Shown here piece after piece: positions 33,822-44,987 of a stretch of DNA of 59,309 nucleotides. Source of the DNA: Pseudomonas sp. GM50 (GTDB lineage: Bacteria > Pseudomonadota > Gammaproteobacteria > Pseudomonadales > Pseudomonadaceae); the NCBI RefSeq assembly GCF_000282375.1, contig NZ_AKJK01000057.1:1-59309 (forward strand). The letters run 5' to 3'. Positions within the stretch are counted from its first letter, which is position 1. Each line of letters begins with the position of its first letter. The notes beneath the pieces were generated by a model. That model searched no databases and was not told the origin of the DNA. It was given only the letters and a program-made list of their open reading frames with translations. The translations under genes were made by a program, and so were the position numbers.

Positions 33822-35318
33822 CTAACGCTGGGCCTTGGGCCGCCACTCGCTGGAGAACAAACCGCGCTCGCGAGCCCAGACAATTGCCTCGCTACGACTG
33901 TGAACGTCGAGCTTGGAATACACCGTCGAGACATGGTTGCGCACCGTGTTCGGCGCAAGTTTGAGCCGTGCGGCGATTTCCTTGTCGGCCAGGCCTTCGC
34001 AGATCAGGCCGAGCACATCGCGCTCGCGGGCGGTCAGGTCGGTGAAAGACACACTGGGCAACTGCGGCGAGTTGACGTTTTTCACGTTAGCGAGTTTCTC
34101 GATGAGCGTGCGGCTGAACCAGGAGGCGTCTTTCATGACCTCTTCGATCGCCGACACCAACTCCAGCTCCGTGCGTTTACGTTCGGTGATGTCCATAAAC
34201 ACCAGCAGGTAGCAGGGACTGTCCTGAATGTTCACGGTGTCGGCCGAGACCGCACAATCGATCAATCCGGCGCCTTTCTTGCGTACCCGGACATCAACAC
34301 GATCGACGCTTCCGTTTTTTTCCAGCGCCGTAAACAGTCGTGCGCGTGCGCCTGTGTCATCGATAAAATCGATCTGCGTCACCGATTTTCCAAGCACTTC
34401 TTCACTGGAATACGCGAGCGTATCGAGGAAGGCTTCATTGACGTCCATCACCACCTGATCGCCGGCGTTGCACACCAGGATCGGCACCGGGGTCAGTCGG
34501 AAAGCCTTGGCAAAACGTTCCTCGCTCTGGCGCAGGGCGACTTCGGCCTTATGCCGAGGCTCGATGTCGACGAAGGAAAAGAGCATGCAGGCTTCGTCGT
34601 TCAGCTCAAGGGGCTGGCCGGCGACGATCACCTGTTTGCTGCCACCTTCGGCTAACTGCAGCTGCGCCTGCATTTGTGGAATGGTCACCCCTTCGCGCAA
34701 CCGCTGCTTGGCCAGGTCTTTGTTTTCGGCCTCCTCCAGCACGTCCAGTTCATAGGTCGAACGGCCGATCACCTGATCACGGGTATAGCCGGTCATCTCC
34801 AGGAAGCCCGGGTTGACTTTGATGTAACGCAAATCGCTGAGGCGACAGATCACCGCCGGGGCCGGGTTGGCATTGAAGGTTTTTTCGAAACGCTGTTCGG
34901 CGCTGGCCCACTCCGTGACATCGTTCATGATCAGCACCAGCGATTCCGGCTTGCCAGCGCTGTCGGCCAACACCATGCTGCGCACGCTGTGGACCCAGGT
35001 GCGCTCTCCGTCGTCGGCAGGCGTCACTTCAACCAACACATCGCTGAAGGTCTCGCCTCGGGCGACGCGGCTGATCGGATAATTGTCGGTCTGAACCGGG
35101 TGATTATTGCGATAACGCAAGGCGAAGCGCTTGGCGTACTCCTTGGCATTCGCCCCGAGCTCGCTGAGTTGCCCGACGCCGTGCATGGCCAACGCGGCAT
35201 CATTGGCCCAGAGAAGGGTCTGGTCGAGCTCCAGCAGAATCACCCCATCGGACAGGCCGGCGATGATCTGCTGCAACTGACGGCGATTGGTTTCGGTGGT
35301 CAGGACGTCCTGGCTCAT
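33822..35318 (-). CDS. PAS-domain LuxR-type transcriptional regulator
   Basis: Cytoplasmic sensor-regulator of 498 residues. Three PAS domains can be seen: about 10-120 (ANDAALAMHGV), 135-245 (IKVNPGFLEMTGYTRDQVIG, split by its turn) and 260-370 (DVNEAFLDTLAYSSEEVLG). A short linker and a C-terminal LuxR helix-turn-helix follow (LTARERDVLGLICEGL, IAARLKLAPNTVRNHV). No receiver aspartate or kinase motif is present, so signals are read directly by the PAS domains, which may hold flavin, haem or small ligands. GGAG precedes the ATG at 35318 by five bases; a longer ORF start is not supported. Targets are unknown. Confidence 0.87.
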   Translation of the reverse strand: MSQDVLTTETNRRQLQQIIAGLSDGVILLELDQTLLWANDAALAMHGVGQLSELGANAKEYAKRFALRYRNNHPVQTDNYPISRVARGETFSDVLVEVTPADDGERTWVHSVRSMVLADSAGKPESLVLIMNDVTEWASAEQRFEKTFNANPAPAVICRLSDLRYIKVNPGFLEMTGYTRDQVIGRSTYELDVLEEAENKDLAKQRLREGVTIPQMQAQLQLAEGGSKQVIVAGQPLELNDEACMLFSFVDIEPRHKAEVALRQSEERFAKAFRLTPVPILVCNAGDQVVMDVNEAFLDTLAYSSEEVLGKSVTQIDFIDDTGARARLFTALEKNGSVDRVDVRVRKKGAGLIDCAVSADTVNIQDSPCYLLVFMDITERKRTELELVSAIEEVMKDASWFSRTLIEKLANVKNVNSPQLPSVSFTDLTARERDVLGLICEGLADKEIAARLKLAPNTVRNHVSTVYSKLDVHSRSEAIVWARERGLFSSEWRPKAQR

Positions 35319-35422
35319 TGGATCTCCACGCGTACGGCGGCGCATTCATGCGCCGCCCTGTGAAGATTACGACCGCGGGGGGTTGGGATAGTGCAGCAAA
35401 CATCCCAGATGCGGCGGCGCCA

Positions 35423-35561
35423 CTGTGGCGAGGGGGGCTTGCCCCCGTTGGGTCGCGAAGCGGCCCCCTGCTATCTTTCAGACTCACCGAGTTGCCTGCA
35501 TTTACGACTGCTTCGCAGCCGAACGGGGCGATGCGGCGTTCCGACAAGCCCCCTCGCCACA
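35423..35561. repeat. REPIN, TGTGGCGAGGGGGCTTGCCCCC family
   Basis: Inverted arms start at 35423 (TGTGGCGAGGGGGGCTTGCC) and end at 35561 (CAAGCCCCCTCGCCACA). The inner palindrome is GCGAAGC/GCTTCGC, and the distance between arms is longer than in the other copies. Confidence 0.75.
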
Positions 35562-35577
35562 AAAGCGCCGTCTGTGT

Positions 35578-36477
35578 TCAATGACAAGGCACATCCAACG
35601 AATCCTGCAGCCCCGCCAACTTCTCCGGGTTGCGCATGATAAAAATCCGGCTCACCCGCCCCGCGTCATCAAAACCAAACGTCATCGACGCAGTAATGAC
35701 CCCGTCCGCCTTGATGATCACGCCTTGTGCCCCATTGATTTCGCTGGGCAGCCATTCGCAAGTCTGCCAATAGACATGCAGCGACTGACCAATGAATGCC
35801 AGCACGCTGTTGATGCCGAACAGGGTTTCGCGGATGGCCGAGGCCTTGCCGCCGCCGTCGGCGCAGAGTTCGACGTCTTCGGCCAGCAGCGTGGTCAGGG
35901 ACGCGGTTGAGCCGCTGGCGATGGCGCTGTGGAAGGCGCTCAGCAATTGGTCCTGACGCGCCGGCTCCGGCTGATAGCGGATTTGCCCGCTACCCAGACC
36001 GGCCTTGGCCCGGGATACCAATTTGCGGCAAGCCGCTTCCTGGACCCCGATCGCCTCGGCGACTTGCGCGTAATCCATGTCGAAAATTTCGTAGAGCAGG
36101 TACGCGGCGCGCTCCTTTGGAGTCAGCCGTTCCAGCAAGAGCAGGAACGCGGTGGACAATGACGAGGCCAGTTCATGCATGTGTTCGGGTGAATGCTGAT
36201 GGGTGGTGTGAATCGGCTCTGGCAGCCAGGTGCCGATGTAATCGACCCGTGACGTGTGCGCCGAACGCAGCAGGTCGATGCATTGCCGGGTGCAGGCCGT
36301 GGTGAGCCAGGCGGCTGGCGTGGCGATGGAGGCCCGGTCGGCCTCCAGCCATTTGATGAACAGCTCTTGCACCACATCCTCGGCTTCGGTGCGCGAGCCG
36401 AGAATGCGATACGCCAGACCGAGCAAAAAGGGCCGGCGCTGCTCGAATACAGCGGCGGCGTTTTCAGCGGAGTTCAT
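35578..36477 (-). CDS. sigJ: ECF41-type RNA polymerase sigma factor (SigJ-like)
   Basis: 299-residue extracytoplasmic-function sigma factor. Sigma regions 2 (residues 10-75) and 4 (110-165) are followed by a SnoaL-like C-terminal domain of about 130 residues, the hallmark of group ECF41. The three group signatures are present: WLPEP in the linker, DGGGK in the extension, and NPEKL near the C-terminus. In this group the extension acts as a built-in activator or inhibitor instead of an anti-sigma factor, and the usual target is a neighbouring carboxymuconolactone decarboxylase/oxidoreductase gene. That gene lies three bases upstream here and has a matching promoter. The inducing signal is unknown. 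Confidence 0.92.
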   Translation of the reverse strand: MNSAENAAAVFEQRRPFLLGLAYRILGSRTEAEDVVQELFIKWLEADRASIATPAAWLTTACTRQCIDLLRSAHTSRVDYIGTWLPEPIHTTHQHSPEHMHELASSLSTAFLLLLERLTPKERAAYLLYEIFDMDYAQVAEAIGVQEAACRKLVSRAKAGLGSGQIRYQPEPARQDQLLSAFHSAIASGSTASLTTLLAEDVELCADGGGKASAIRETLFGINSVLAFIGQSLHVYWQTCEWLPSEINGAQGVIIKADGVITASMTFGFDDAGRVSRIFIMRNPEKLAGLQDSLDVPCH

Positions 36478-36480
36478 CGA

Positions 36481-36915
36481 TCAGTGCCTCGACACCTGCA
36501 AACGGTTCCACAGGTTGATCATGCCGATCTCGGCCGTCAAGGCACCGATCTGAGCATCGTTGAAATGCTCGCGCAAGTCGCCGCGCAGGCTGGCGTAATC
36601 GGTTTTTTCATCGAGTACGGTCAGGGCTTCGGTCCAGGCCAGGGCGGCGCGTTCGGCGGCGCTGAAATCGCTGACATGGCGCCAGACGATCAGGCGATCC
36701 AGGCGTTCGTTGGTTTCATTGGCCTCCCGCGCCTCACGGGTATGCATCTTCACGCAGAAACCGCATTGGTTGATCTGCGAGGCACGCAGGTGCACCAGGT
36801 GTTTGAGGGTCGGGTCCAGGTCATGGCTGTCGAGGGTGACATGGACCTGGGTCAGGCTTTCGAAAACCTGAGGGATGGATTGCAGCAGATTGACCGGTTG
36901 GGTGTTGGACGACAT
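36481..36915 (-). CDS. Carboxymuconolactone decarboxylase / AhpD-like alkylhydroperoxidase
   Basis: 144 residues of the AhpD-like fold. The redox motif is CGFCVKMH (CxxC with His three residues later) preceded by the helix LVHLRASQINQ, as in AhpD, where the two cysteines and the histidine reduce peroxides. It is the COE-class gene that ECF41 sigma factors typically control. It leads a two-gene operon with the sigma factor only three bases downstream. GGAG lies seven bases before the ATG. Confidence 0.88.
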   Translation of the reverse strand: MSSNTQPVNLLQSIPQVFESLTQVHVTLDSHDLDPTLKHLVHLRASQINQCGFCVKMHTREAREANETNERLDRLIVWRHVSDFSAAERAALAWTEALTVLDEKTDYASLRGDLREHFNDAQIGALTAEIGMINLWNRLQVSRH

Positions 36916-36950
36916 CGTGTTGCTCCGCTATTTGAGGGGTTCAACAGGAT

Positions 36951-36977
36951 GACGATCCAGCACCATGGTTTGTGACA
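36951..36977 (-). promoter_or_regulatory. ECF41 promoter of the AhpD-like/sigma factor operon
   Basis: Read on the minus strand: TGTCACA (36977-36971), exactly 16 bases, CGTC (36954-36951), 35 bases before the AhpD-like ATG. This equals the ECF41 consensus as I recall it, TGTCACA-N16-CGTC. It implies that the sigma factor drives its own operon. Confidence 0.85.
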
Positions 36978-36992
36978 CATAAAGAGCAATAT

Positions 36993-37070
36993 CAAAAGAT
37001 CGCAGGCTGCGCCAGCTCCTACAGGGGTACGCATTCCCGTGTAGGAGCTGGCGTAGCCTGCGATCTTTTG
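36993..37070. repeat. Long near-perfect palindrome, GATCGCAGGCTGCGCCAGCTCC family
   Basis: CAAAAGATCGCAGGCTGCGC and its complement GCGTAGCCTGCGATCTTTTG flank a short loop over 78 bases. This is a third REP family, distinct from the GTGGGAGC and TGTGGCG types. The hairpin would also terminate transcripts from the amidohydrolase side. Confidence 0.85.
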
Positions 37071-37074
37071 ACTT

Positions 37075-38358
37075 TCAGGCCGCCAATTCTCCATCCGCGA
37101 TGGCCGCCGACGCCGCCAACATCGCCCGCAACAACACCGCACACCCCGCAGCCAAATCATCGGGTGCGGCGTTTTCGATTTCGTTGTGGCTGATGCCGCC
37201 TTCGCAAGGCACGAAGATCATCCCCGCCGGGCCGAGTTCGGCGAGGAAGATCGCGTCATGCCCTGCCCCGCTGACGATGTCCATGTGCGACAGCCCCAAC
37301 CCTTGCGCCGCGCCGCGTACCGCTTCGACGCAGCCCTTGTCGAAGTACAGCGGCGGGAAGTCAGCGGTGGGCGTCAGTTCGAAGGTCAGGCCGTGTTCCT
37401 CGCAGGTGGTTTCGATGACCTCGCGGACTTCGGCGATCATTGAATCAAGTCGCGCCGGCTCCAGATGACGGAAGTCCAGGGTCATGCGTACTTCGCCGGG
37501 AATCACGTTGCGCGAGCCGGGGTAGGCTTGCAGGCAGCCGACGGTGCCGCACGCGTGGGGTTGATGGCCAAGGGCGGCGCGATTGACCGCGCCGACGATC
37601 ACCGAGGCGCCGACCAGGGCGTCCTTGCGCAGGTGCATTGGTGTCGGGCCAGCGTGGGCTTCGACGCCGCGCAGTTTCAGGTCGAACCATTTCTGCCCGA
37701 GGGCGCCCATGACCACGCCGATAGTTTTGCGCTCATCCTCAAGAATCGGGCCTTGCTCGATGTGGGCCTCGAAATACGCGCCCACGGCATGGCCGCTGAC
37801 CTGGCGCGGCCCGGCATAGCCGATGGCGTTCAGGGCTTCGCCGACGGTCACGCCCTCGGCATCGACCTTGGCCAGGGTTTCTTCGAGGGTGAATTTTTCC
37901 GCGAACACGCCGGAGCCCATCATGCACGGGGCGAAGCGCGAGCCTTCTTCGTTGGTCCAGACCACCACTTCCAGCGGCGCTTCGGTTTCCACCTTCAGGT
38001 CATTGAGGGTGCGCAAGACTTCGACCCCGGCCAGCACGCCGAAGCAGCCGTCGAACTTGCCGCCGGTGGGTTGAGTGTCGATGTGGCTGCCGGTCATCAC
38101 CGGTGGCAGGTTCGGGTTGCGCCCCGGACGGCGGGCGAAGATGTTGCCGACAGCGTCGATGCTGACGGTGCAGCCAGCTTCTTCGCACCAGTTCACGAAG
38201 ATGTCCCGGGCCTGGCGGTCGAGGTCGGTCAGGGCCAACCGGCAGACGCCGCCCTTGACCGTGGCACCGAGTTTGGCGAGGTCCATGAGCGACTGCCACA
38301 GACGGTCGCGGTTGATGTGCTGATGGGTGGACTGCAGAACGTCTACGGCAGCGTTCAT
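37075..38358 (-). CDS. Zn-dependent N-carbamoyl-beta-alanine amidohydrolase (beta-ureidopropionase type)
   Basis: Hydantoinase/carbamoylase-family amidase (M20 fold), 427 residues, which hydrolyses N-carbamoyl-beta-alanine or -beta-aminoisobutyrate to the beta-amino acid, CO2 and ammonia. It performs the last step of reductive pyrimidine breakdown. The metal motif GSHIDTQPTGGKFDG (about 90-104) and NEEGSRF (about 135) carry the usual His/Asp/Glu ligands. The dimerisation domain contains GVEAHAGPTPM, and GAGHDA lies near 380. Neighbouring dihydropyrimidinase and dihydropyrimidine dehydrogenase genes support this substrate over allantoate or hydantoins. The NCS1 permease is upstream, separated by a REPIN. 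Confidence 0.88.
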   Translation of the reverse strand: MNAAVDVLQSTHQHINRDRLWQSLMDLAKLGATVKGGVCRLALTDLDRQARDIFVNWCEEAGCTVSIDAVGNIFARRPGRNPNLPPVMTGSHIDTQPTGGKFDGCFGVLAGVEVLRTLNDLKVETEAPLEVVVWTNEEGSRFAPCMMGSGVFAEKFTLEETLAKVDAEGVTVGEALNAIGYAGPRQVSGHAVGAYFEAHIEQGPILEDERKTIGVVMGALGQKWFDLKLRGVEAHAGPTPMHLRKDALVGASVIVGAVNRAALGHQPHACGTVGCLQAYPGSRNVIPGEVRMTLDFRHLEPARLDSMIAEVREVIETTCEEHGLTFELTPTADFPPLYFDKGCVEAVRGAAQGLGLSHMDIVSGAGHDAIFLAELGPAGMIFVPCEGGISHNEIENAAPDDLAAGCAVLLRAMLAASAAIADGELAA

Positions 38359-38420
38359 GATGATCTCCTCAGGCAGTTGTTATGTTTTTTCAGGCATTTC
38401 TTTGGTGTATTCGAGGCCGT

Positions 38421-38487
38421 CATCGCGAGCAGGCTCGCTCCCACAGTTGAAATGCGTTCCCCTTGTGGGAGCGAGCCTGCTCGCGAA
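38421..38487. repeat. REPIN, GTGGGAGCGAGCCTGCTCGCGA family
   Basis: CATCGCGAGCAGGCTCGCTC (38421) and its complement ending at 38487 with a 17-base loop. It lies between the permease and the amidohydrolase in the same transcription direction. Confidence 0.85.
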
Positions 38488-38498
38488 GGGGCCATCCC

Positions 38499-39983
38499 TC
38501 ACACCGCCGATTTCACGGCCGTAGGACTCGGCCGCATCACACTCAACCCGTAATAAATCAGTCCACCCAGCACCGAGCCGGTGAACCAGCCATAGTCGTA
38601 GAACCAGCTAAACGCATCGCTGCCCAGCGACAGCAGTGTCAGCGCCACCGGCACGCCGAACGCGATAAAGCCGAACCAGTTCCACGCCGGATAAACGTCA
38701 TCACGGTAAAGTCCGGCCAAATCAAGTTCCTGTTTCTTGATCAGGAAATAGTCCACCACCATGATCCCGGCGATCGGGCCCAACAGGCTCGAATAGCCCA
38801 GCAACCAGTTGGAATACACCGTCTCCAGGCTTAAATCCGAAACGATCAGTCCAAGCTTTTTCAGCAACTCATGGGCCATCAGCGCCAACCCGACCAGCCC
38901 CGTGAGCATCACCGCTGTGGTGCGGTTGATGTACTTGGGCGCGACGTTCTGGAAATCGTTGGTCGGCGACACGATATTGGCTGCGGTGTTGGTCGATAGC
39001 GTGGCGATGATGATCAGCGCCATGGCCAGGGCGACCCAGACCGGGCTCTGGATATGGCCGATAAGAGTGACCGGATCAGAGACAGTGACGCCCACCAGTT
39101 TTACCGAAGCAGCCGTCATCACCACACCAAGGGAGGCGAACAGGAACATGGTCAGGGGCAAGCCGATAATCTGCCCGACGATCTGATCCTTCTGGCTTTT
39201 CGCGTAGCGGCTGAAGTCCGGAATGTTCAGCGACAAGGTGGCCCAGAACCCGACCATGGCGGTCAGCCCGGCGGCAAAATAACTGGCCACGCTGGCCCCT
39301 TCCGGACGCTTGGCCGGGATCGCCAGCAACTCGGTCATCGACACATTCGGCATCGCCCACACCAGCAGCCCCACGCCCACCAGCACCAACAACGGCGCCG
39401 AGAGGGTTTCCAGCCATTTGATCGAGTCCGCCCCGCGAATCACCACCCACAGGTTCAAGGCCCAGAACACCATGAAGCCGATAACCTCACCGGTGCCGCC
39501 GAGGGCTTTCCAGTCATCGAACACCGAACCGAGAAACAGGTGAATGGCCAGCCCGCCGAACATGGTCTGGATGCCGAACCAGCCACACGCCACCAGGGCA
39601 CGGATCAGGCACGGTATGTTGGAACCGAGGATGCCGAAGGATGAGCGCAGCAACACCGGAAACGGAATGCCGTACTTGGTGCCGGGAAAGGCGTTCAGGG
39701 TCAGCGGGATCAGCACGATGATGTTGGCGAACAGAATCGCCAGCAGGGCTTCGCCCACGGTCAGGCCGAAATAGGCGGTGAGCACGCCGCCAAGGGTGTA
39801 GGTCGGCACGCAGATCGCCATGCCGACCCATAACGCGGTGATATGCCATTTGTTCCAGGTTCGTTCGCGCACCTTGGTCGGTGCCATGTCGTGGTTGTAA
39901 CGGGGACTGTCGAGGACGTCGCTGCCGGCTTCGAGCTCAAACAAGCCGTCGCGCTCGGTCACTTGCGATCTGATCTGTTGCAT
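38499..39983 (-). CDS. NCS1-family nucleobase:cation symporter
   Basis: Inner-membrane permease of 494 residues with about twelve hydrophobic segments, the NCS1 layout. Family landmarks include the early NKWHITALWVGMAICVPTY (first segment), GIPFPVLLRSSFGI-G near segment 3 and SLNIPDFSRYAKSQKDQ in the middle. Its place beside the pyrimidine genes points to uracil, thymine or dihydropyrimidine uptake. The start at 39983 has GGAGCGGCC in front; an earlier in-frame ATG at 40019 lacks a ribosome binding site. It is divergent from dihydropyrimidinase across a 622-base control region. Confidence 0.88.
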   Translation of the reverse strand: MQQIRSQVTERDGLFELEAGSDVLDSPRYNHDMAPTKVRERTWNKWHITALWVGMAICVPTYTLGGVLTAYFGLTVGEALLAILFANIIVLIPLTLNAFPGTKYGIPFPVLLRSSFGILGSNIPCLIRALVACGWFGIQTMFGGLAIHLFLGSVFDDWKALGGTGEVIGFMVFWALNLWVVIRGADSIKWLETLSAPLLVLVGVGLLVWAMPNVSMTELLAIPAKRPEGASVASYFAAGLTAMVGFWATLSLNIPDFSRYAKSQKDQIVGQIIGLPLTMFLFASLGVVMTAASVKLVGVTVSDPVTLIGHIQSPVWVALAMALIIIATLSTNTAANIVSPTNDFQNVAPKYINRTTAVMLTGLVGLALMAHELLKKLGLIVSDLSLETVYSNWLLGYSSLLGPIAGIMVVDYFLIKKQELDLAGLYRDDVYPAWNWFGFIAFGVPVALTLLSLGSDAFSWFYDYGWFTGSVLGGLIYYGLSVMRPSPTAVKSAV

Positions 39984-42045
<2,062 letters not shown>

Positions 42046-42060
42046 GATCGAGGCCTTCGG

Positions 42061-42133
42061 CCTTCGCGGGCAAGCCTCGCTCCTACAGGGGTATGCATTC
42101 CAAATGCAGGAGCGAGGCTTGCCCGCGAAGAGG
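42061..42133. repeat. REPIN, TAGGAGCGAGGCTTGCCCGCGAA family
   Basis: CCTTCGCGGGCAAGCCTCGC (42061) and its complement ending at 42133 enclose a small inner palindrome (ATGCATT). It lies between dihydropyrimidinase and the dehydrogenase genes, inside the presumed operon. Confidence 0.85.
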
Positions 42134-42202
42134 CCGGCCCAGGCAACAAAAAAACCAATGCCCACCAGAGGCAGCACCTCAAATAACCGTGAGGCCAACA
42201 CC

Positions 42203-43570
42203 GTGATCAAGACCCTGAACCATCTCCCGCATCCCCATGAGGACGCGGCCGCCCTCGCCGGCCATTTCACCGATCTGGCGCCGCCACTCAACGACCGTCA
42301 GGCGCATCTGGAAGCCTCGCGTTGTCTGTATTGCTACGACGCGCCCTGCGTGAATGCCTGTCCGAGCGACATCGATATTCCGTCGTTCATCCGCAATATC
42401 CATCAGGAGAACGTTCAGGGCGCGGCGCAAAAAATCCTCTCGGCCAACATCCTCGGCGGCAGTTGTGCCCGGGTCTGTCCGACGGAAATCCTCTGCCAGC
42501 AAGCCTGCGTGCGCAACAACGCGCAGGAATGCGCACCGGTGTTGATCGGCCTGCTGCAACGCTATGCCGTGGACAACGCACACTTCAGTGAACACCCATT
42601 CCAACGCGCCGCCCCGACCGGCAAGCGCATCGCCGTGGTCGGTGCCGGCCCGGCCGGTTTGTCGTGCGCGCACCGCAGTGCCATGCACGGCCATGATGTG
42701 GTGATATTCGAGGCACGGGAAAAGGCTGGCGGCCTCAACGAATACGGGATCGCCAAGTACAAACTGGTGGACGATTACGCACAGAAGGAACTTGAGTTCC
42801 TGATGGGGATTGGCGGAATCGAGATTCGCCACGGGCACAAACTCGGCGACAACCTGACCCTCAGCGAACTGCATCAGCAATTCGATGCGGTGTTCCTCGG
42901 CCTCGGCCTGGCCGCCAGCAAACAGTTGGGACTGGCCCATGAAGATGCCCCCGGCCTGCTCGCCGCCACCGACTACATCCGCGAACTGCGTCAGGCCGAT
43001 GACCTGACGCAACTGCCACTGGCCGAGCACTGCATTGTCCTTGGTGCCGGCAATACCGCCATCGACATGGCCGTGCAAATGGCTCGTCTCGGTGCCCGCG
43101 ACGTCAATCTGGTGTACCGCCGTGGCGTCGAGGACATGGGCGCTACAGGTCACGAACAGGACATCGCCAAGGCTAATCAGGTGCGGCTGTTGACGTGGGC
43201 TCAACCTGAAGAAGTGCTACTCGATGATCAAGGCAACGTGCGCGGTATGCGCTTCGCTCGCACCCGGTTGGTGGAAGGTCGTCTGCAAACCACCGGAGAA
43301 ACCTTCGAACTGGCCGCCGACGCGATCTTCAAAGCCATCGGCCAGGCTTTTGATGGCAGCGCCCTCGCCGATCCGCTGGCCCGTGAACTCAAGCGTCAGG
43401 GCGACCGCATCCTCGTCGACGAACAGCTGCGCACCAGCATCCCCGGCGTGTATGCCGGCGGCGACTGCACCAGCCTCGATCAGGACCTCACCGTGCAGGC
43501 CGTGCAGCACGGCAAGCTGGCCGCCGAGGCTATCAACGCTCAACTCATGCTCAACGTGGAGGCTGCGTAA
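42203..43570 (+). CDS. preT: NAD-dependent dihydropyrimidine dehydrogenase subunit PreT (PydX)
   Basis: Flavoprotein subunit, 455 residues, which passes electrons between NAD(P)H and the PreA catalytic subunit. The N-terminal iron-sulphur domain has C..C...C...C patterns CLYCYDAPCVNACP and CARVCPTEILCQQAC. FAD binding is at VVGAGPAGLSCAH (about 142-154) and NAD(P) binding at VLGAGNTAIDMAVQMA (about 280). The GTG at 42203 is preferred because residues before it come from REP-derived sequence. GAGG lies nine bases upstream; an ATG at 42158 is the alternative. It ends directly before the preA start codon. Confidence 0.92.
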   Translation: MIKTLNHLPHPHEDAAALAGHFTDLAPPLNDRQAHLEASRCLYCYDAPCVNACPSDIDIPSFIRNIHQENVQGAAQKILSANILGGSCARVCPTEILCQQACVRNNAQECAPVLIGLLQRYAVDNAHFSEHPFQRAAPTGKRIAVVGAGPAGLSCAHRSAMHGHDVVIFEAREKAGGLNEYGIAKYKLVDDYAQKELEFLMGIGGIEIRHGHKLGDNLTLSELHQQFDAVFLGLGLAASKQLGLAHEDAPGLLAATDYIRELRQADDLTQLPLAEHCIVLGAGNTAIDMAVQMARLGARDVNLVYRRGVEDMGATGHEQDIAKANQVRLLTWAQPEEVLLDDQGNVRGMRFARTRLVEGRLQTTGETFELAADAIFKAIGQAFDGSALADPLARELKRQGDRILVDEQLRTSIPGVYAGGDCTSLDQDLTVQAVQHGKLAAEAINAQLMLNVEAA

Positions 43571-44845
43571 ATGGCCGATCTCTCGATTGTCTTCGCCGGC
43601 ATCAAAGCCCCCAATCCGTTCTGGCTGGCCTCCGCGCCGCCGACCGACAAAGCCTACAACGTGGTTCGCGCGTTCGAGGCCGGTTGGGGCGGCGTGGTCT
43701 GGAAAACCCTGGGTGAAGACCCGGCAGCGGTCAACGTGTCGTCACGTTACTCGGCGCACTTCGGCGCCAACCGCGAAGTGGTGGGCTTCAACAACATCGA
43801 GCTGATCACAGACCGCTCGCTGGAGATCAACTTGCGGGAAATCACCCAGGTCAAAAAGGACTGGCCGGACCGTGCGCTGATCGTGTCGCTGATGGTGCCC
43901 TGCGTCGAAGAGTCGTGGAAACAGATCCTGCCGCTGGTGGAAGCCACCGGGGCCGATGGCATCGAGCTGAATTTCGGCTGCCCCCACGGCATGCCGGAAC
44001 GGGGCATGGGCGCGGCGGTCGGCCAGGTGCCGGAATACGTCGAACAGGTCACCCGCTGGTGCAAGACTTATTGCTCGCTGCCGGTAATCGTCAAGCTCAC
44101 ACCGAACATCACCGACATCCGTGTCGCCGCCCGTGCCGCGCACCGTGGCGGGGCCGATGCGGTGTCGTTGATCAATACGATCAACTCGATCACCAGCGTC
44201 AACCTGGAACGCATGGTCGCCAATCCCGCCGTCGGCAGCCAAAGCACCCATGGTGGTTATTGCGGCTCGGCGGTGAAGCCGATTGCGTTGAACATGGTCG
44301 CCGAGATCGCCCGCGATCCTCAGACCCAAGGCTTGCCGATCTCCGGCATTGGCGGCATCGGCAGTTGGCGCGATGCGGCGGAATTCATTGCGCTGGGCAG
44401 CGGCTCGGTACAGGTGTGCACGGCGGCGATGCTGCATGGTTTCCGGATTGTCGAGGAGATGAAGGACGGTTTGTCGCGCTGGATGGACAGTCAGGGCTAC
44501 GCCAGCGTGTCGGAGTTTTCCGGGCGTGCGGTGGGCAATACCACGGACTGGAAGTACCTGGACATCAACTACCAGGTGATTGCGAAGATTGATCAGGCGG
44601 CGTGTATCGGTTGCGGTCGCTGCCACATCGCTTGCGAAGACACCTCGCACCAGGCGATTGCGAGCCTTAAGCAGGCGGACGGGACGCATAAATATGAAGT
44701 GATCGATGATGAGTGCGTGGGGTGCAATCTGTGTCAGATCACGTGTCCGGTGCAGGATTGCATCGAGATGGTGCCGATGGAGAACGGCAAGCCGTTTCTG
44801 GATTGGAATCATGATCCGAGGAATCCGTACCATGTTGCCCCTTGA
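43571..44845 (+). CDS. preA: NAD-dependent dihydropyrimidine dehydrogenase subunit PreA (PydA)
   Basis: Catalytic subunit of 424 residues that reduces uracil and thymine to the dihydro forms with FMN. The dihydroorotate-dehydrogenase-like barrel covers residues 1-310 (NPFWLASAPPTD, LNFGCPHGMPERGMG, and the phosphate-binding GIGGIGSWRDAAEF). The C-terminus holds two [4Fe-4S] sets, CIGCGRCHIAC and CVGCNLCQITCPV. The ATG follows the preT stop without a gap (TAAATG), so the two subunits are translationally coupled. A REPIN stands downstream as the end of the operon. Confidence 0.95.
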   Translation: MADLSIVFAGIKAPNPFWLASAPPTDKAYNVVRAFEAGWGGVVWKTLGEDPAAVNVSSRYSAHFGANREVVGFNNIELITDRSLEINLREITQVKKDWPDRALIVSLMVPCVEESWKQILPLVEATGADGIELNFGCPHGMPERGMGAAVGQVPEYVEQVTRWCKTYCSLPVIVKLTPNITDIRVAARAAHRGGADAVSLINTINSITSVNLERMVANPAVGSQSTHGGYCGSAVKPIALNMVAEIARDPQTQGLPISGIGGIGSWRDAAEFIALGSGSVQVCTAAMLHGFRIVEEMKDGLSRWMDSQGYASVSEFSGRAVGNTTDWKYLDINYQVIAKIDQAACIGCGRCHIACEDTSHQAIASLKQADGTHKYEVIDDECVGCNLCQITCPVQDCIEMVPMENGKPFLDWNHDPRNPYHVAP

Positions 44846-44869
44846 AATCAGCGGCGTCTGAACGGACGC

Positions 44870-44961
44870 CATCGCGAGCAGGCTCGCTCCCACAGGGATC
44901 TTTGTTGTACGCAGGATTGGTGTACGACATAAAACCACTGTGGGAGCGAGCCTGCTCGCGA
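44870..44961. repeat. REPIN, GTGGGAGCGAGCCTGCTCGCGA family
   Basis: CATCGCGAGCAGGCTCGCTC (44870) and its inverted partner ending at 44961, between convergent preA and the TetR gene. Confidence 0.85.
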
Positions 44962-44987
44962 AGAGGCCGGCAATAGCGCCAAAAATC

